Part shown: in pieces, positions 9,122 to 17,194 of the stretch
Layout: every line of letters starts with the position of its first letter
How positions within the stretch are numbered: position 1 is the first letter of the stretch
DNA from: Aliishimia ponticola
GTDB taxonomy: Bacteria > Pseudomonadota > Alphaproteobacteria > Rhodobacterales > Rhodobacteraceae
Assembly: GCF_004803475.1 (NCBI RefSeq)
Contig: NZ_SRKY01000003.1
Coordinates: forward strand, 62,001 to 126,000
DNA length: 64,000 bases
Direction: 5' to 3'
Notes under the pieces: generated by a model
Told to the model about the DNA's origin: nothing
Databases searched by the model: none
Seen by the model: only the letters and a program-made list of their open reading frames with translations
Translations under genes and position numbers: made by a program

Positions 9122-10033
9122 ATGTCTCTCAGACCCACACTCGAAACCCGTCAGGCCGCACTGACCATGGAGGGCGCAGGCGTTCGGCTGCACCGCGCTT
9201 TCGGCTTTCACGACCCTAGCGAGCTTGATCCGTTCCTGCTGTTCGACGATTTCCGCAACGAGCGGCCCGAAGATTTCATCAAGGGCTTCCCGTGGCACCC
9301 GCACCGGGGCATTGAAACCATTACCTATGTGCTGTCCGGCACGGTCGAACATGGCGACAGCCTTGGCAATACCGGCACATTGGGCGCGGGCGACGTGCAA
9401 TGGATGACTGCGGGTTCCGGCATTCTTCATCAGGAGATGCCCAAGGGCAATGCGCAGGGGCAGATGCATGGTTTCCAGCTTTGGGGCAACCTGCCCTCCA
9501 GCCAGAAGATGACCGCGCCGCGCTATCAGGATGTGCAGGGCAAGGATATCCCAGAGATCATCGACGATGATGGCACCCGTGTGAAGGTGATCGTGGGCAC
9601 GTTCTGGGGCCAGACTGGCCCGGTGGACGGGATCGCCGCCGATCCGCAATACCTGGATGTTTTCGTACCTGCCGGGGTCAAAAAGACCTTCCCTATCGAC
9701 ACGTATCGCCGGGCCTTTGCCTATGTGTTCGACGGCGCAGGGGCCTTTGCCGACGCGTCTGCCCCGCAAGGCGTTCTGCTGGAAAAAGAGGTGGCGGGCG
9801 AAGAGGTGAACATCCGCGATCTGTCCGGCGACCGCACGCTGATCCGCTTTGGCAGCGGCGATGAGGTCACGGTGCAGGCCGGGCCGGAAGGGATACGGTT
9901 CCTGCTGATTTCCGGCGCGCCGATAGATGAGCCTGTGGCGTGGCACGGTCCCATCGTGATGAACACGCAGGCCGAATTGCAGCAGGCGATGCGCGATTTG
10001 CAGAACGGCACGTTCATCAAACCCGCGCATTGA
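9122..10033 (+). CDS. Pirin family protein (cupin-type, quercetinase-like)
   Basis: This is a two-domain cupin of the pirin family. The metal site of the N-terminal domain is complete: H59 and H61 (WHPHRG), H103 and E105 (ILHQE). The domain signature VEHGDSLGNTG is also present. Members act as iron-binding redox proteins or as quercetin 2,3-dioxygenases, and the physiological substrate here is unknown. The length of 303 residues is typical. The start is supported by AAGGAG eight bases upstream; longer in-frame readings lack a ribosome binding site. Confidence 0.9.
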   Translation: MSLRPTLETRQAALTMEGAGVRLHRAFGFHDPSELDPFLLFDDFRNERPEDFIKGFPWHPHRGIETITYVLSGTVEHGDSLGNTGTLGAGDVQWMTAGSGILHQEMPKGNAQGQMHGFQLWGNLPSSQKMTAPRYQDVQGKDIPEIIDDDGTRVKVIVGTFWGQTGPVDGIAADPQYLDVFVPAGVKKTFPIDTYRRAFAYVFDGAGAFADASAPQGVLLEKEVAGEEVNIRDLSGDRTLIRFGSGDEVTVQAGPEGIRFLLISGAPIDEPVAWHGPIVMNTQAELQQAMRDLQNGTFIKPAH

Positions 10034-10180
10034 TTGGCGAAAATTCACCGGCGAAACCAGCGCGCGTGGGTGTTGTTGCGCCGGCAACATCGCCATTCGT
10101 GATGAGCCCGCGCACAAATTTGCACTTGGCCCGGCACGGGCTTTCGGCAAACCTGCGCGAATGCGACAGGAGCCAAACCC

Positions 10181-10801
10181 ATGACAAAACTGCATCTTTA
10201 CGGCCACCCCGATAGCGGCCACGCCTGCAAGGTTGCGCTTGCCCTGTCGCTGGCGGAACTGCCGCACGAGATCACGTTTGTAGACATCTGGGCCCCACGC
10301 GACACGCGCGATCCCGGTTTTCTGGCGGCCAGCCCACTGGGCGAGGTGCCGCTGCTGCTGATCGACGGCGCAGCCTTCACACAATCGGGCGCGATCCTTC
10401 TGGAACTGGCGCAGCGCTTTGGCGTGCTCGGCGGCGACAGCGCCGAGGGTCTGGCCCGCGCGCGGCAATTGCTGATGTGGGAAGGCAACCGGATCGGCCT
10501 TTGTCTGCCGCAACTCAAAGAGGCGCGCCGCCCCGGCAGCGATGGTCTTCCCGCCGACGTGATCGCTTGGCTCACCGCCCGGTTCGAGGTCGACCGCGGC
10601 AATTTCGGCACCCTTCTGGGCGATGCGCCGTTCTTTCACGGCGACGCGCCCGGTATCGGGGATTGCGCGATCTGGGGCTATGTTCAATGGCTGGACGCGG
10701 CCGGTGTTGCGCCCTCGGACGCGATGACGGGATGGATCGAGAGGATGCGCGCCCTGCCCGGCATGAAGACGCCCCAAGGGTTCTTTCCAGCCCCGGCCTG
10801 A
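10181..10801 (+). CDS. Glutathione S-transferase family protein
   Basis: The thioredoxin-like N-terminal domain (LHLYGHPDSGHACKVALAL) includes the cis-proline motif EVPLL near residue 54 and the glutathione-contacting TQSGAIL near 64-70. An all-alpha C-terminal domain follows, with the conserved PGIGDCAIWGYVQWL helix near 158-172. The length of 206 residues is normal. The substrate cannot be deduced. A GGAG lies about ten bases before the ATG. A small inverted repeat (TGTTGC/GCAACA, 10074-10089) in the upstream gap could be an operator. Confidence 0.88.
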   Translation: MTKLHLYGHPDSGHACKVALALSLAELPHEITFVDIWAPRDTRDPGFLAASPLGEVPLLLIDGAAFTQSGAILLELAQRFGVLGGDSAEGLARARQLLMWEGNRIGLCLPQLKEARRPGSDGLPADVIAWLTARFEVDRGNFGTLLGDAPFFHGDAPGIGDCAIWGYVQWLDAAGVAPSDAMTGWIERMRALPGMKTPQGFFPAPA

Positions 10802-10830
10802 GGGGGCATTTGACAGGGCACCTGACGCCG

Positions 10831-11418
10831 CTAGCCGCCGCCGACTGCGCCGCGCGCCATGTCCCAATAGATGTCCTGCACCTCGTCCAGACGGCGCGGC
10901 CCGCTTTCGCGGAACCATGTGTTCACACCGTTCAGCATCGCGATCAGCGCGCGCGCTGTGATGCGCACATCAGTGATTTTGAACGCCCCGGCCTCGACTC
11001 CGGCGACGAGAACATCTTCCAGCCGCGCCTCATAGGCCCGGCGCAGCGCCTCGACACGGGCGAAATTCTCGTCCGTCAGGCTGCGCAATTCCATATAGGC
11101 GACAAAGACCGCATCGCCGCGCTCGCGGTTCTGATCGATGTGAAAGCGGACGAACTCTTCCAGACGGGCCAGCGGATCGCCCCCTTGCAGGGTCTGCGCC
11201 GCTTCAAGCAGGTCTTCCATATGGCCGATCATCAACCGCGCCAATAGCGTCTGCTTGTCCGGGATGTAGTTGTATAGCGCACCCGCCTGTACCCCGACCT
11301 CCGCCGCGATCTGCCGCATGGAAACCGCCGCAAAGCCATGGCGGGCAATCAACCGCAGGGCCGCGGCCTCGATCCGGGGACCGGTAATGTCGGAATGCGA
11401 TCCTGCTGTACGCGCCAT
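10831..11418 (-). CDS. TetR/AcrR family transcriptional regulator
   Basis: The N-terminal helix-turn-helix is canonical (AALRLIARHGFAAVSMRQIA followed by EVGVQAGALYNYIPDKQTLL, about residues 19-60). The C-terminal ligand-binding domain is all-helical and its ligand is unknown. A perfect inverted repeat lies 14-29 bases upstream of the start and probably mediates autoregulation. The gene is convergent with the GST gene and divergent from the small lipoprotein gene; either neighbour could be a target. Confidence 0.9.
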   Translation of the reverse strand: MARTAGSHSDITGPRIEAAALRLIARHGFAAVSMRQIAAEVGVQAGALYNYIPDKQTLLARLMIGHMEDLLEAAQTLQGGDPLARLEEFVRFHIDQNRERGDAVFVAYMELRSLTDENFARVEALRRAYEARLEDVLVAGVEAGAFKITDVRITARALIAMLNGVNTWFRESGPRRLDEVQDIYWDMARGAVGGG

Positions 11419-11431
11419 AAGCGCAATTTAA

Positions 11432-11447
11432 CTGAACAGGCGTTCAG
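11432..11447. promoter_or_regulatory. Probable TetR-family operator
   Basis: The sequence CTGAACAGGCGTTCAG is a perfect 6-bp inverted repeat around a four-base centre. It lies between the divergent tetR-like gene and the lipoprotein gene. Its GAAC/GTTC half-sites resemble known AcrR-type operators. Confidence 0.6.
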
Positions 11448-11497
11448 GATGAAACCCCTTCTTGCGCGCAGGTGGCCTCGCATGGCACATGGGCCAC

Positions 11498-11794
11498 ATG
11501 AAACGGATGGTTTTTGCCTTGCTCATACTGGTGTCCGGCTGCGCGCAGTTTCCGGAACTGGATTCGGCAATCCCGGCAGAGGCAGAGGCCGCCGCCTATC
11601 CCGATCTGGTGCCGCTGAATGGCAGTTTTGACCCTGCCGCCCCGATCGCCGCGCAAGAACAGACCGAAGCGGGACTTAGCGCACGGCTGGCCCGGCTTCA
11701 GGCCCGTGCGGCGCGGCTGCGGGGACGTGTGATCGACAGCGGCACGCGCGCGCGCATGGCCAAAGGTGTCGCCCCGATCCCAGAGCAGGGCTAA
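11498..11794 (+). CDS. Small lipoprotein
   Basis: This is a 98-residue protein with a lipoprotein signal peptide (MKRMVFALLILVSGCAQF). The lipobox VSGC places the lipidated cysteine at residue 14. The rest is alanine-rich, with a short helical arginine-rich segment (LSARLARLQARAARLRGRV) that could form a coiled coil or bind an acidic partner. The ATG at 11498 is chosen because it gives a clean signal peptide. The function is unknown. Confidence 0.7.
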   Translation: MKRMVFALLILVSGCAQFPELDSAIPAEAEAAAYPDLVPLNGSFDPAAPIAAQEQTEAGLSARLARLQARAARLRGRVIDSGTRARMAKGVAPIPEQG

Positions 11795-11878
11795 ACGCCG
11801 GGATATCCCGCGTTGCAAGGCCCGGCCCAAGCGGCTAAAGCCCACTCAACACAGGACTTGCCGGAAAGGACCGCCCCC

Positions 11879-13165
11879 ATGACTGATACGCTTCGCCTCG
11901 GGATTGCAGGTCTTGGTACGGTCGGCGTCGGCGTGGTCCGCATCATCCGCCAGAAAGCGCCGCTGCTTGAGGCGCGCACGGGCCGCAAGATCGAGATTTC
12001 CGCCGTCAGTGCCCGCACCCGCGACAAGGATCGCGGCGTGGCGCTGCAAAGCTATGGCTGGGAAGACGACCCGGTGGCGCTGGCCACACGCGATGACGTG
12101 GATGTTTTCGTGGAACTGATGGGCGGATCGGATGGCCCGGCCAAGGCCGCGACTGAGGCTGCGTTGAACGCGGGCAAGGACGTCGTTACCGCCAACAAGG
12201 CGATGCTGGCGCTGCACGGTCAGGCGCTGGCCGAACTGGCCGAATCCAAGGGCTGCGCGCTGCGTTACGAGGCCGCCGTCGCGGGCGGTATTCCGGTGAT
12301 CAAGGCGCTGACCGAAGGGCTGGCCGGGAATGAAATCACCCGCGTTCTGGGCGTGATGAACGGCACCTGCAACTACATCCTGACGCGGATGCAGGATGCG
12401 GGCCTGCCCTATGAAGACGTGTTCGAAGAGGCCAACCAGCTTGGCTATCTCGAGGCGGACCCGACGCTGGATGTGGGCGGGATCGATGCGGCGCATAAGC
12501 TGGCGATCCTGTCCTCCATCGCTTTTGGCACCCGCGTGGATTTCGACGGGATCGAAATCGAAGGGATTGAGCGGGTCACGATCGACGATATCCGCCATGC
12601 CGACGATATGGGCTATCGCATCAAGCTGCTTGGCGTGGCGCAGAAATCCGGTCGCGGGCTGGAACAGCGCATGATGCCCTGCCTCGTGCCCGCGGGATCG
12701 CCCTTGGGCGTGTTGCAGGGCGGCACCAATATGGTGGTGATCGAAGGTCACGCGGTCGAACAGGTCGTGCTGCGCGGCCCCGGCGCGGGCGAAGGGCCGA
12801 CAGCCTCTGCGGTGATCGGCGATGTCTGCGATATCGCACGCGGGCTGCGGCTGCCGGTTTTCGGGCAACGGGCCGAAACGCTGCAAGAAGCGCCCGCCGC
12901 CCGGTCGGTGCTGCCGGCCCCCTATTATCTGCGTATGGGACTGACCGACAAACCGGGCGCGCTGGCGAAAGTCGCGGCGGTGCTGGGCGAAGCTGGAGTC
13001 TCCATCGACCGGATGCGCCAACGCGAACATACCGGTGATGTCGCGACCGTCATCATCGTCACACATAAGACGACCCGCACGGCACTGGACGAGGCGCTGA
13101 CCGCAATGGCCGCCACGGGCGTGGTGCAGGAACTGCCTGTCGCCCTGCGCATCGAAGCCCTTTGA
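11879..13165 (+). CDS. hom: Homoserine dehydrogenase
   Basis: This enzyme reduces aspartate semialdehyde to homoserine, the branch point to threonine and methionine. The N-terminal NAD(P)-binding motif (GIAGLGTVGVGVV, residues 8-20) is intact. The catalytic domain has GVMNGTCNYIL and LGYLEADPTLDVGGIDAAHK with the family's catalytic aspartate and lysines. A C-terminal ACT domain (TDKPGALAKVAAVLGEAGVS) suggests feedback regulation by threonine. The 428-residue length is normal. GGAAAGGA lies about nine bases before the ATG, which decides against a longer TTG start. Confidence 0.96.
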   Translation: MTDTLRLGIAGLGTVGVGVVRIIRQKAPLLEARTGRKIEISAVSARTRDKDRGVALQSYGWEDDPVALATRDDVDVFVELMGGSDGPAKAATEAALNAGKDVVTANKAMLALHGQALAELAESKGCALRYEAAVAGGIPVIKALTEGLAGNEITRVLGVMNGTCNYILTRMQDAGLPYEDVFEEANQLGYLEADPTLDVGGIDAAHKLAILSSIAFGTRVDFDGIEIEGIERVTIDDIRHADDMGYRIKLLGVAQKSGRGLEQRMMPCLVPAGSPLGVLQGGTNMVVIEGHAVEQVVLRGPGAGEGPTASAVIGDVCDIARGLRLPVFGQRAETLQEAPAARSVLPAPYYLRMGLTDKPGALAKVAAVLGEAGVSIDRMRQREHTGDVATVIIVTHKTTRTALDEALTAMAATGVVQELPVALRIEAL

Positions 13166-13542
13166 TGGCTTATAAGCCCGAGGGATACACCGATATATCG
13201 CCCTATCTTCTGGTGGCGGACATTGCGGCGACCCTCGATTTCCTGGAGGCCGCGTTTGGCGCAACCCGTCTGCGGCTGCACCATCGGCCCAATGGCGACC
13301 CGATGCATGCCGAAGCGCGGATAGGCGACAGCGTGGTGATGCTGGGGCAAGCGCCCGGCGGCGATGGCGCCCATGTCCACATTTATGTGCCCGACGTGCG
13401 CGCGACCTATGCGGCGGCGCTGAAAGCGGGCGCGACCTCGGTTCAGGAGCCTCTGGATCAGGGGGACGGTGACCTGCGCGCCGGCGTTCAGGACAGCCAA
13501 GGCACGATTTGGTGGCCTTCGACGCAGCTTTCAGTAAGATAA
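13165..13542 (+). CDS. VOC-family (glyoxalase/bleomycin resistance-like) protein
   Basis: This is a 125-residue single-domain vicinal-oxygen-chelate protein of the YdcJ/PhnB-like type. It opens with the common VOC pattern ISPYLLVADIAATLDFLEAAFGA and contains paired beta-alpha-beta-beta-beta units. The ATG overlaps the hom stop by one base, so it is probably translated with hom, although no metabolic link is evident. The substrate is unknown. Confidence 0.8.
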   Translation: MAYKPEGYTDISPYLLVADIAATLDFLEAAFGATRLRLHHRPNGDPMHAEARIGDSVVMLGQAPGGDGAHVHIYVPDVRATYAAALKAGATSVQEPLDQGDGDLRAGVQDSQGTIWWPSTQLSVR

Positions 13543-13569
13543 AGATCACGGACTTTACAGGATATTCCC

Positions 13570-14529
13570 ATGACGAACTCTCCCGAATTTCACGACCGTA
13601 TGCTGTCGCTTGGCCTCGCCCGTGTGGCAGAGCAAGCGGCCATCGCCAGCGCGGATTGGATTGGCCGCGGCGATGAGAAAGCCGCCGATCAGGCTGCGGT
13701 CAACGCGATGCGCGAACAGCTTAACCAGCTTGATATCGCCGGCACCGTGGTGATTGGGGAAGGTGAACGGGACGAAGCCCCGATGCTTTATATCGGCGAA
13801 GAGGTCGGCACGGGCAACGGTCCCGGCGTGGATATCGCGCTGGACCCGCTGGAAGGCACGACGCTGACCGCCAAAGACATGCCCAACGCGCTGACCGTGA
13901 TCGCAATGGGGCCGCGCGGGTCCATGTTGCACGCGCCGGATGTCTATATGGAAAAACTGGCGATCGGCCCCGGTTATCCCAAGGAGATCGTCACGATGGA
14001 CATGCCGCCAGCCACCCGGATCTCTGCGCTGGCCACGGCCAAGGGCTGCATGCCCAAAGACATTACCGTCTGCGTTCTGGAACGCCCGCGCCACGACGAC
14101 ATGGTGGCAGAAATCCGCGCCACGGGGGCATCGATCCGACTGATCACCGATGGCGATGTGGCCGGTGTGATGCATTGCGCCGATCCGGCAACCGGGATCG
14201 ACATGTATATGGGCAGTGGCGGCGCGCCCGAGGGCGTTCTGGCGGCGGCCGCGCTCAAATGCATGGGCGGGCAGATGTGGGGGCAACTCACCTTCCGCAA
14301 TGACGACGAAAAAGGGCGCGCGGCCAAGGCCGGGATTACCGATCTCGACAAGGTCTACAGCCGCGATGAAATGTGCACGCAAGACGTTATCTTCGCCGCG
14401 ACTGGCGTGACGGGCGGCACCCTGCTGCCGGGCATCAAGCGCGAGCCGGGCTGGGTCGAAACCGAAACCCTGCTGATGCGCTCCAAGACCGGCTCCGTCC
14501 GACGGATGCACTACCGCAACCCGACCTGA
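13570..14529 (+). CDS. glpX: Fructose-1,6-bisphosphatase, class II
   Basis: This enzyme removes the 1-phosphate of fructose 1,6-bisphosphate in gluconeogenesis. Class II signatures are present: IGEGERDEAPML near residues 58-69 and LDPLEGTT near 92-99, which bind the two metal ions and phosphate. GGAPEGVLAAAALKCMGGQM near 217-236 is also diagnostic. At 319 residues it has full family length. It follows hom and the VOC gene in the order seen in many Rhodobacterales. The hairpin array begins six bases after its stop. Confidence 0.96.
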   Translation: MTNSPEFHDRMLSLGLARVAEQAAIASADWIGRGDEKAADQAAVNAMREQLNQLDIAGTVVIGEGERDEAPMLYIGEEVGTGNGPGVDIALDPLEGTTLTAKDMPNALTVIAMGPRGSMLHAPDVYMEKLAIGPGYPKEIVTMDMPPATRISALATAKGCMPKDITVCVLERPRHDDMVAEIRATGASIRLITDGDVAGVMHCADPATGIDMYMGSGGAPEGVLAAAALKCMGGQMWGQLTFRNDDEKGRAAKAGITDLDKVYSRDEMCTQDVIFAATGVTGGTLLPGIKREPGWVETETLLMRSKTGSVRRMHYRNPT

Positions 14530-14534
14530 CGTGG

Positions 14535-14622
14535 CGGAAAACGGGACGTTTTCCGGTTCGATACCCGGCGCGGGTATCGGGAAACCGTGCCGGTTTCCTG
14601 CCGCGATCCGCGCCGGATCGCG
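14535..14622. repeat. Array of four consecutive short palindromes
   Basis: Four near-identical-sized hairpins follow one another: 14535-14555, 14559-14579, 14580-14598 and 14602-14622. Each has a perfect 8-9 bp stem and a three-base loop, and each stem closes with CG on both sides of the loop (CG-NNN-CG). The loops are GGA, GCG, TGC and CGC, and the stems differ in sequence. The block lies at the glpX 3' end and resembles REP/BIME-type palindromic elements. No run of T follows, so a simple intrinsic terminator is unlikely. Confidence 0.75.
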
Positions 14623-14625
14623 CTT

Positions 14626-15174
14626 GTGCTGACGGAACTTCTGCGGCGACTGGGGCTCAGCAGGGCCCCGGTCCAGCCCGATGTCTCCGCCTTCACCATC
14701 CTCAATATGCTCGACCAGTTGCACCGGCAGCCGGACGTGCTGCGCCCGGCGCTGGGGTCGGTCTATGAAGAGGTGGTGGAAGGGCAGCAGCCCGATCCAT
14801 CTGTGCCCGGCGCGCTCTTGCTGGATCTGCGCCGCGCGGGCCAGACATATGCCCAGCTGTCCTGCCATCGCATCCTAACCGACAACGCGCCATCCGCACA
14901 GCACGACGCCTTGATCGATCAGGCGCGCGCCGCGCCACTGGCAAAGGGTGCGCGACCCGTCTACTGCCGCTTCACCTATTGGGACGGCCCTGACGAAGTG
15001 ACAGCCTTTTTGCTGCAGGCCGAGATGTGGGCCGAAAGCCATGTGGGGCCATTGGCGCCAGCGCCGCGTCGTCTGACCGCGATTGGCACAGGCCGCGCCA
15101 TCGCGCTGGACCGGCGGACCAAAGGACCGCAAAGCGAGGCCCTATTGCATCTGGTTTTGGCCCTGTCCGAATAG
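14626..15174 (+). CDS. Conserved-looking hypothetical protein
   Basis: I do not recognise this protein. From GTG 14626 it has 182 residues. It is soluble, with a helical N-terminal part (LTELLRRLGLSRA, FTILNMLDQLHRQPDVL) and a C-terminal part containing VYCRFTYWDGPDEVTAFLLQ. The reading frame extends upstream to a GTG at 14587, but that start would place two perfect hairpins of the palindrome array inside the coding sequence. Neither start has a clear ribosome binding site, so the 5' end is uncertain and may have been altered by the array. Confidence 0.55.
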   Translation: MLTELLRRLGLSRAPVQPDVSAFTILNMLDQLHRQPDVLRPALGSVYEEVVEGQQPDPSVPGALLLDLRRAGQTYAQLSCHRILTDNAPSAQHDALIDQARAAPLAKGARPVYCRFTYWDGPDEVTAFLLQAEMWAESHVGPLAPAPRRLTAIGTGRAIALDRRTKGPQSEALLHLVLALSE

Positions 15175-15258
15175 CGCGGCTGCCCGCGATGCGAATTTTC
15201 TGTGGATAGGTCTGGGCCCGGTCTGGCCAGACGCACACCTACCCGATAGAGTAGCGGC

Positions 15259-17031
15259 ATGAACAGCCACCCCAATATGTTGCATCAACCCGCCTTCCTC
15301 GATGTCGAAAGCTCACTCAGCGGACGGCGCTGGGTTGGCCCGTCGATCGAACTGGACCGCGCGGCAGAGGCGCTGACCCAAGCCACCCGCCTGCCCCGCC
15401 CCGTGGCGCAGGTACTGGCTCGGCGCGGCATTGCCGCGGACGAGGCGGACGGCTTTCTCAACCCGGCTTTGCGCGACTTGCTGCCCGACCCGCGTTCGCT
15501 CCGCGATATGGAAAAAGCCGCAACGCGCCTTATCCAAGCGGTGCAGCGCAAGGAACGGATTGCCGTCTTTGCCGATTACGACGTGGATGGCGGCACCTCG
15601 GCGGCGCAACTGATCGTCTGGCTGCGCCATTTCGGACGCCCCGCAACGCTGTATGTGCCCGACCGGATCGACGAAGGTTATGGCCCCAACGCGCCAGCCA
15701 TGGCCGATCTTGCTGCCGCCCATGACCTGATCATCTGCGTCGATTGCGGTACGCTCTCTCATGATGCGTTGGCCGCTGCGACAGCGGCGGAGGTGATCGT
15801 GCTTGACCACCACCTTGGCGGCGAAACCCTTCCCCCGGCGCTGGCCGTGGTAAACCCCAATCGGCAGGACGAAAGCGGCGATCTGGCGCATCTATGCGCG
15901 GCCGCCGTCGTGTTCCTTTGCCTTGTCGAAGCGAATCGGCAATTGCGCGTCTCGGGTCAAAGCGGCCCCGACCTGATGCGCTTTCTCGACCTGGTGGCCT
16001 TGGCGACCGTGGCCGATGTGGCCCCGCTGATCGGCGTGAACCGCGCCTTTGTGCGCCAAGGGCTGAAGGTCATGGCCCGTCGCGACCGCCCCGGCCTCGT
16101 CGCGCTTGGCGACTGCGCGCGTATGGATACCGCGCCTGCGGCCTATCATCTTGGCTATGTGCTGGGTCCGCGCGTGAATGCTGGCGGGCGTGTGGGCCAG
16201 GCCGATCTGGGCGCGCGCCTTTTGTCCACCGATAACCCGCATGAGGCGCAGGCGCTGGCCGAACGGCTGGAAGGGTTCAACACCGAGCGGCGCGAGATCG
16301 AAGCCGCCGTGCGCGCCGCCGCCATGACCCAAGCGGAAGAGCGCGGGCTTGACGCGCCGCTGGTCTGGGCTGCGGGCAATGGCTGGCACCCCGGCGTGGT
16401 CGGTATCGTCGCCTCGCGCCTCAAGGAGACCGCCGGCCGCCCTGCGATCGTAATCGGGGTCGAGGATGGGATCGGCAAAGGCTCCGGTCGGTCTGTCTCT
16501 GGCATCGACCTTGGTTCGGCCATTCAGCGGCTCGCAAGCGAAGGGCTGTTGATCAAGGGCGGCGGGCATAAGATGGCCGCAGGTCTGACGGTGGCCGAAG
16601 ATCAGATCGATGCCGCGATGGCGCGCCTGTCAGAGCTGCTTGCCCGGCAAGGCGCTGGCGCGCTGGGTCCGGCAGACTTGCGGCTGGACGGCATGTTGAT
16701 GCCCGGAGCGGCCAATGTGGACCTTGTCGAAATGCTGGAAAACGCAGGGCCGTATGGCGCGGGTGCATCCGGGCCTCGCTTTGCCTTTGGCGATTGCGCG
16801 ATTCTCTTTGCCAAACGCGTGGGCGAGTCGCATCTGAAGATCACCTTCGGCGACGGTTTGGGCGCGCGGCTGGACGCGATTGCATTCTCTGCCTTTGACG
16901 GTCCGCTCGGCCCCGCTTTGCTGGATCACGGCGGCAAACGCTTTCACCTTGCCGGGCGGCTCGACATCAATACATGGCAGGGCCGCCAGTCGGTTCAACT
17001 GCGCCTTGAGGACGCCGCGCTTGCCACGTGA
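15259..17031 (+). CDS. recJ: Single-stranded-DNA-specific exonuclease RecJ
   Basis: RecJ degrades single-stranded DNA 5' to 3' in recombination and mismatch repair. DHH-family motifs are present: FADYDVDGGTSAAQL near residues 108-122 (motif I), ICVDCGT near 158 and VLDHH near 179-183 (motif III). The DHHA1 domain lies around residues 355-450 with IKGGGHKMAAG, and an OB-like C-terminal domain follows. The length of 590 residues is typical of alphaproteobacteria. It stands directly before tRNA-Glu, as in other Rhodobacterales. Confidence 0.95.
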   Translation: MNSHPNMLHQPAFLDVESSLSGRRWVGPSIELDRAAEALTQATRLPRPVAQVLARRGIAADEADGFLNPALRDLLPDPRSLRDMEKAATRLIQAVQRKERIAVFADYDVDGGTSAAQLIVWLRHFGRPATLYVPDRIDEGYGPNAPAMADLAAAHDLIICVDCGTLSHDALAAATAAEVIVLDHHLGGETLPPALAVVNPNRQDESGDLAHLCAAAVVFLCLVEANRQLRVSGQSGPDLMRFLDLVALATVADVAPLIGVNRAFVRQGLKVMARRDRPGLVALGDCARMDTAPAAYHLGYVLGPRVNAGGRVGQADLGARLLSTDNPHEAQALAERLEGFNTERREIEAAVRAAAMTQAEERGLDAPLVWAAGNGWHPGVVGIVASRLKETAGRPAIVIGVEDGIGKGSGRSVSGIDLGSAIQRLASEGLLIKGGGHKMAAGLTVAEDQIDAAMARLSELLARQGAGALGPADLRLDGMLMPGAANVDLVEMLENAGPYGAGASGPRFAFGDCAILFAKRVGESHLKITFGDGLGARLDAIAFSAFDGPLGPALLDHGGKRFHLAGRLDINTWQGRQSVQLRLEDAALAT

Positions 17032-17119
17032 TCCGCGATTAGGAAAAACTTGAGGATCGGTGTTTTTTCTACTTGCGCCCCCGCGCGCGATTGCCTAAAC
17101 GACCGCTCACAGCAGCGCT

Positions 17120-17194
17120 GGCCCGTTCGTCTATCGGTTAGGACGCCAGGTTTTCAACCTGGAAAGAGGGGTTCGATTCCCCTACGGGCTGCCA
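17120..17194 (+). tRNA. tRNA-Glu (anticodon TTC), integration target of the island
   Basis: The cloverleaf is complete: a 7-bp acceptor stem (GGCCCGT with ACGGGCT, including a terminal G-T), a D arm with GGTTAGGAC, an anticodon stem CCAGG/CCTGG with loop TTTTCAA, and the T arm AGGGGTTCGATTCCCCT. CCA is encoded. The last 17 bases belong to the 18-bp direct repeat that bounds the island, so the present 3' end came in with the element. The integrase reading frame runs antisense through most of the gene. Confidence 0.95.

Noticed and set aside
8714-10918. A 734-codon minus-strand frame across pirin and GST genes
   Set aside because: It overlaps two confident plus-strand genes and part of two minus-strand genes in another frame, with Arg/Ala/Gly-rich sequence and no motif.
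11846-13549. A 567-codon frame antisense to hom
   Set aside because: It is a shadow of the homoserine dehydrogenase gene and carries no recognisable domain.
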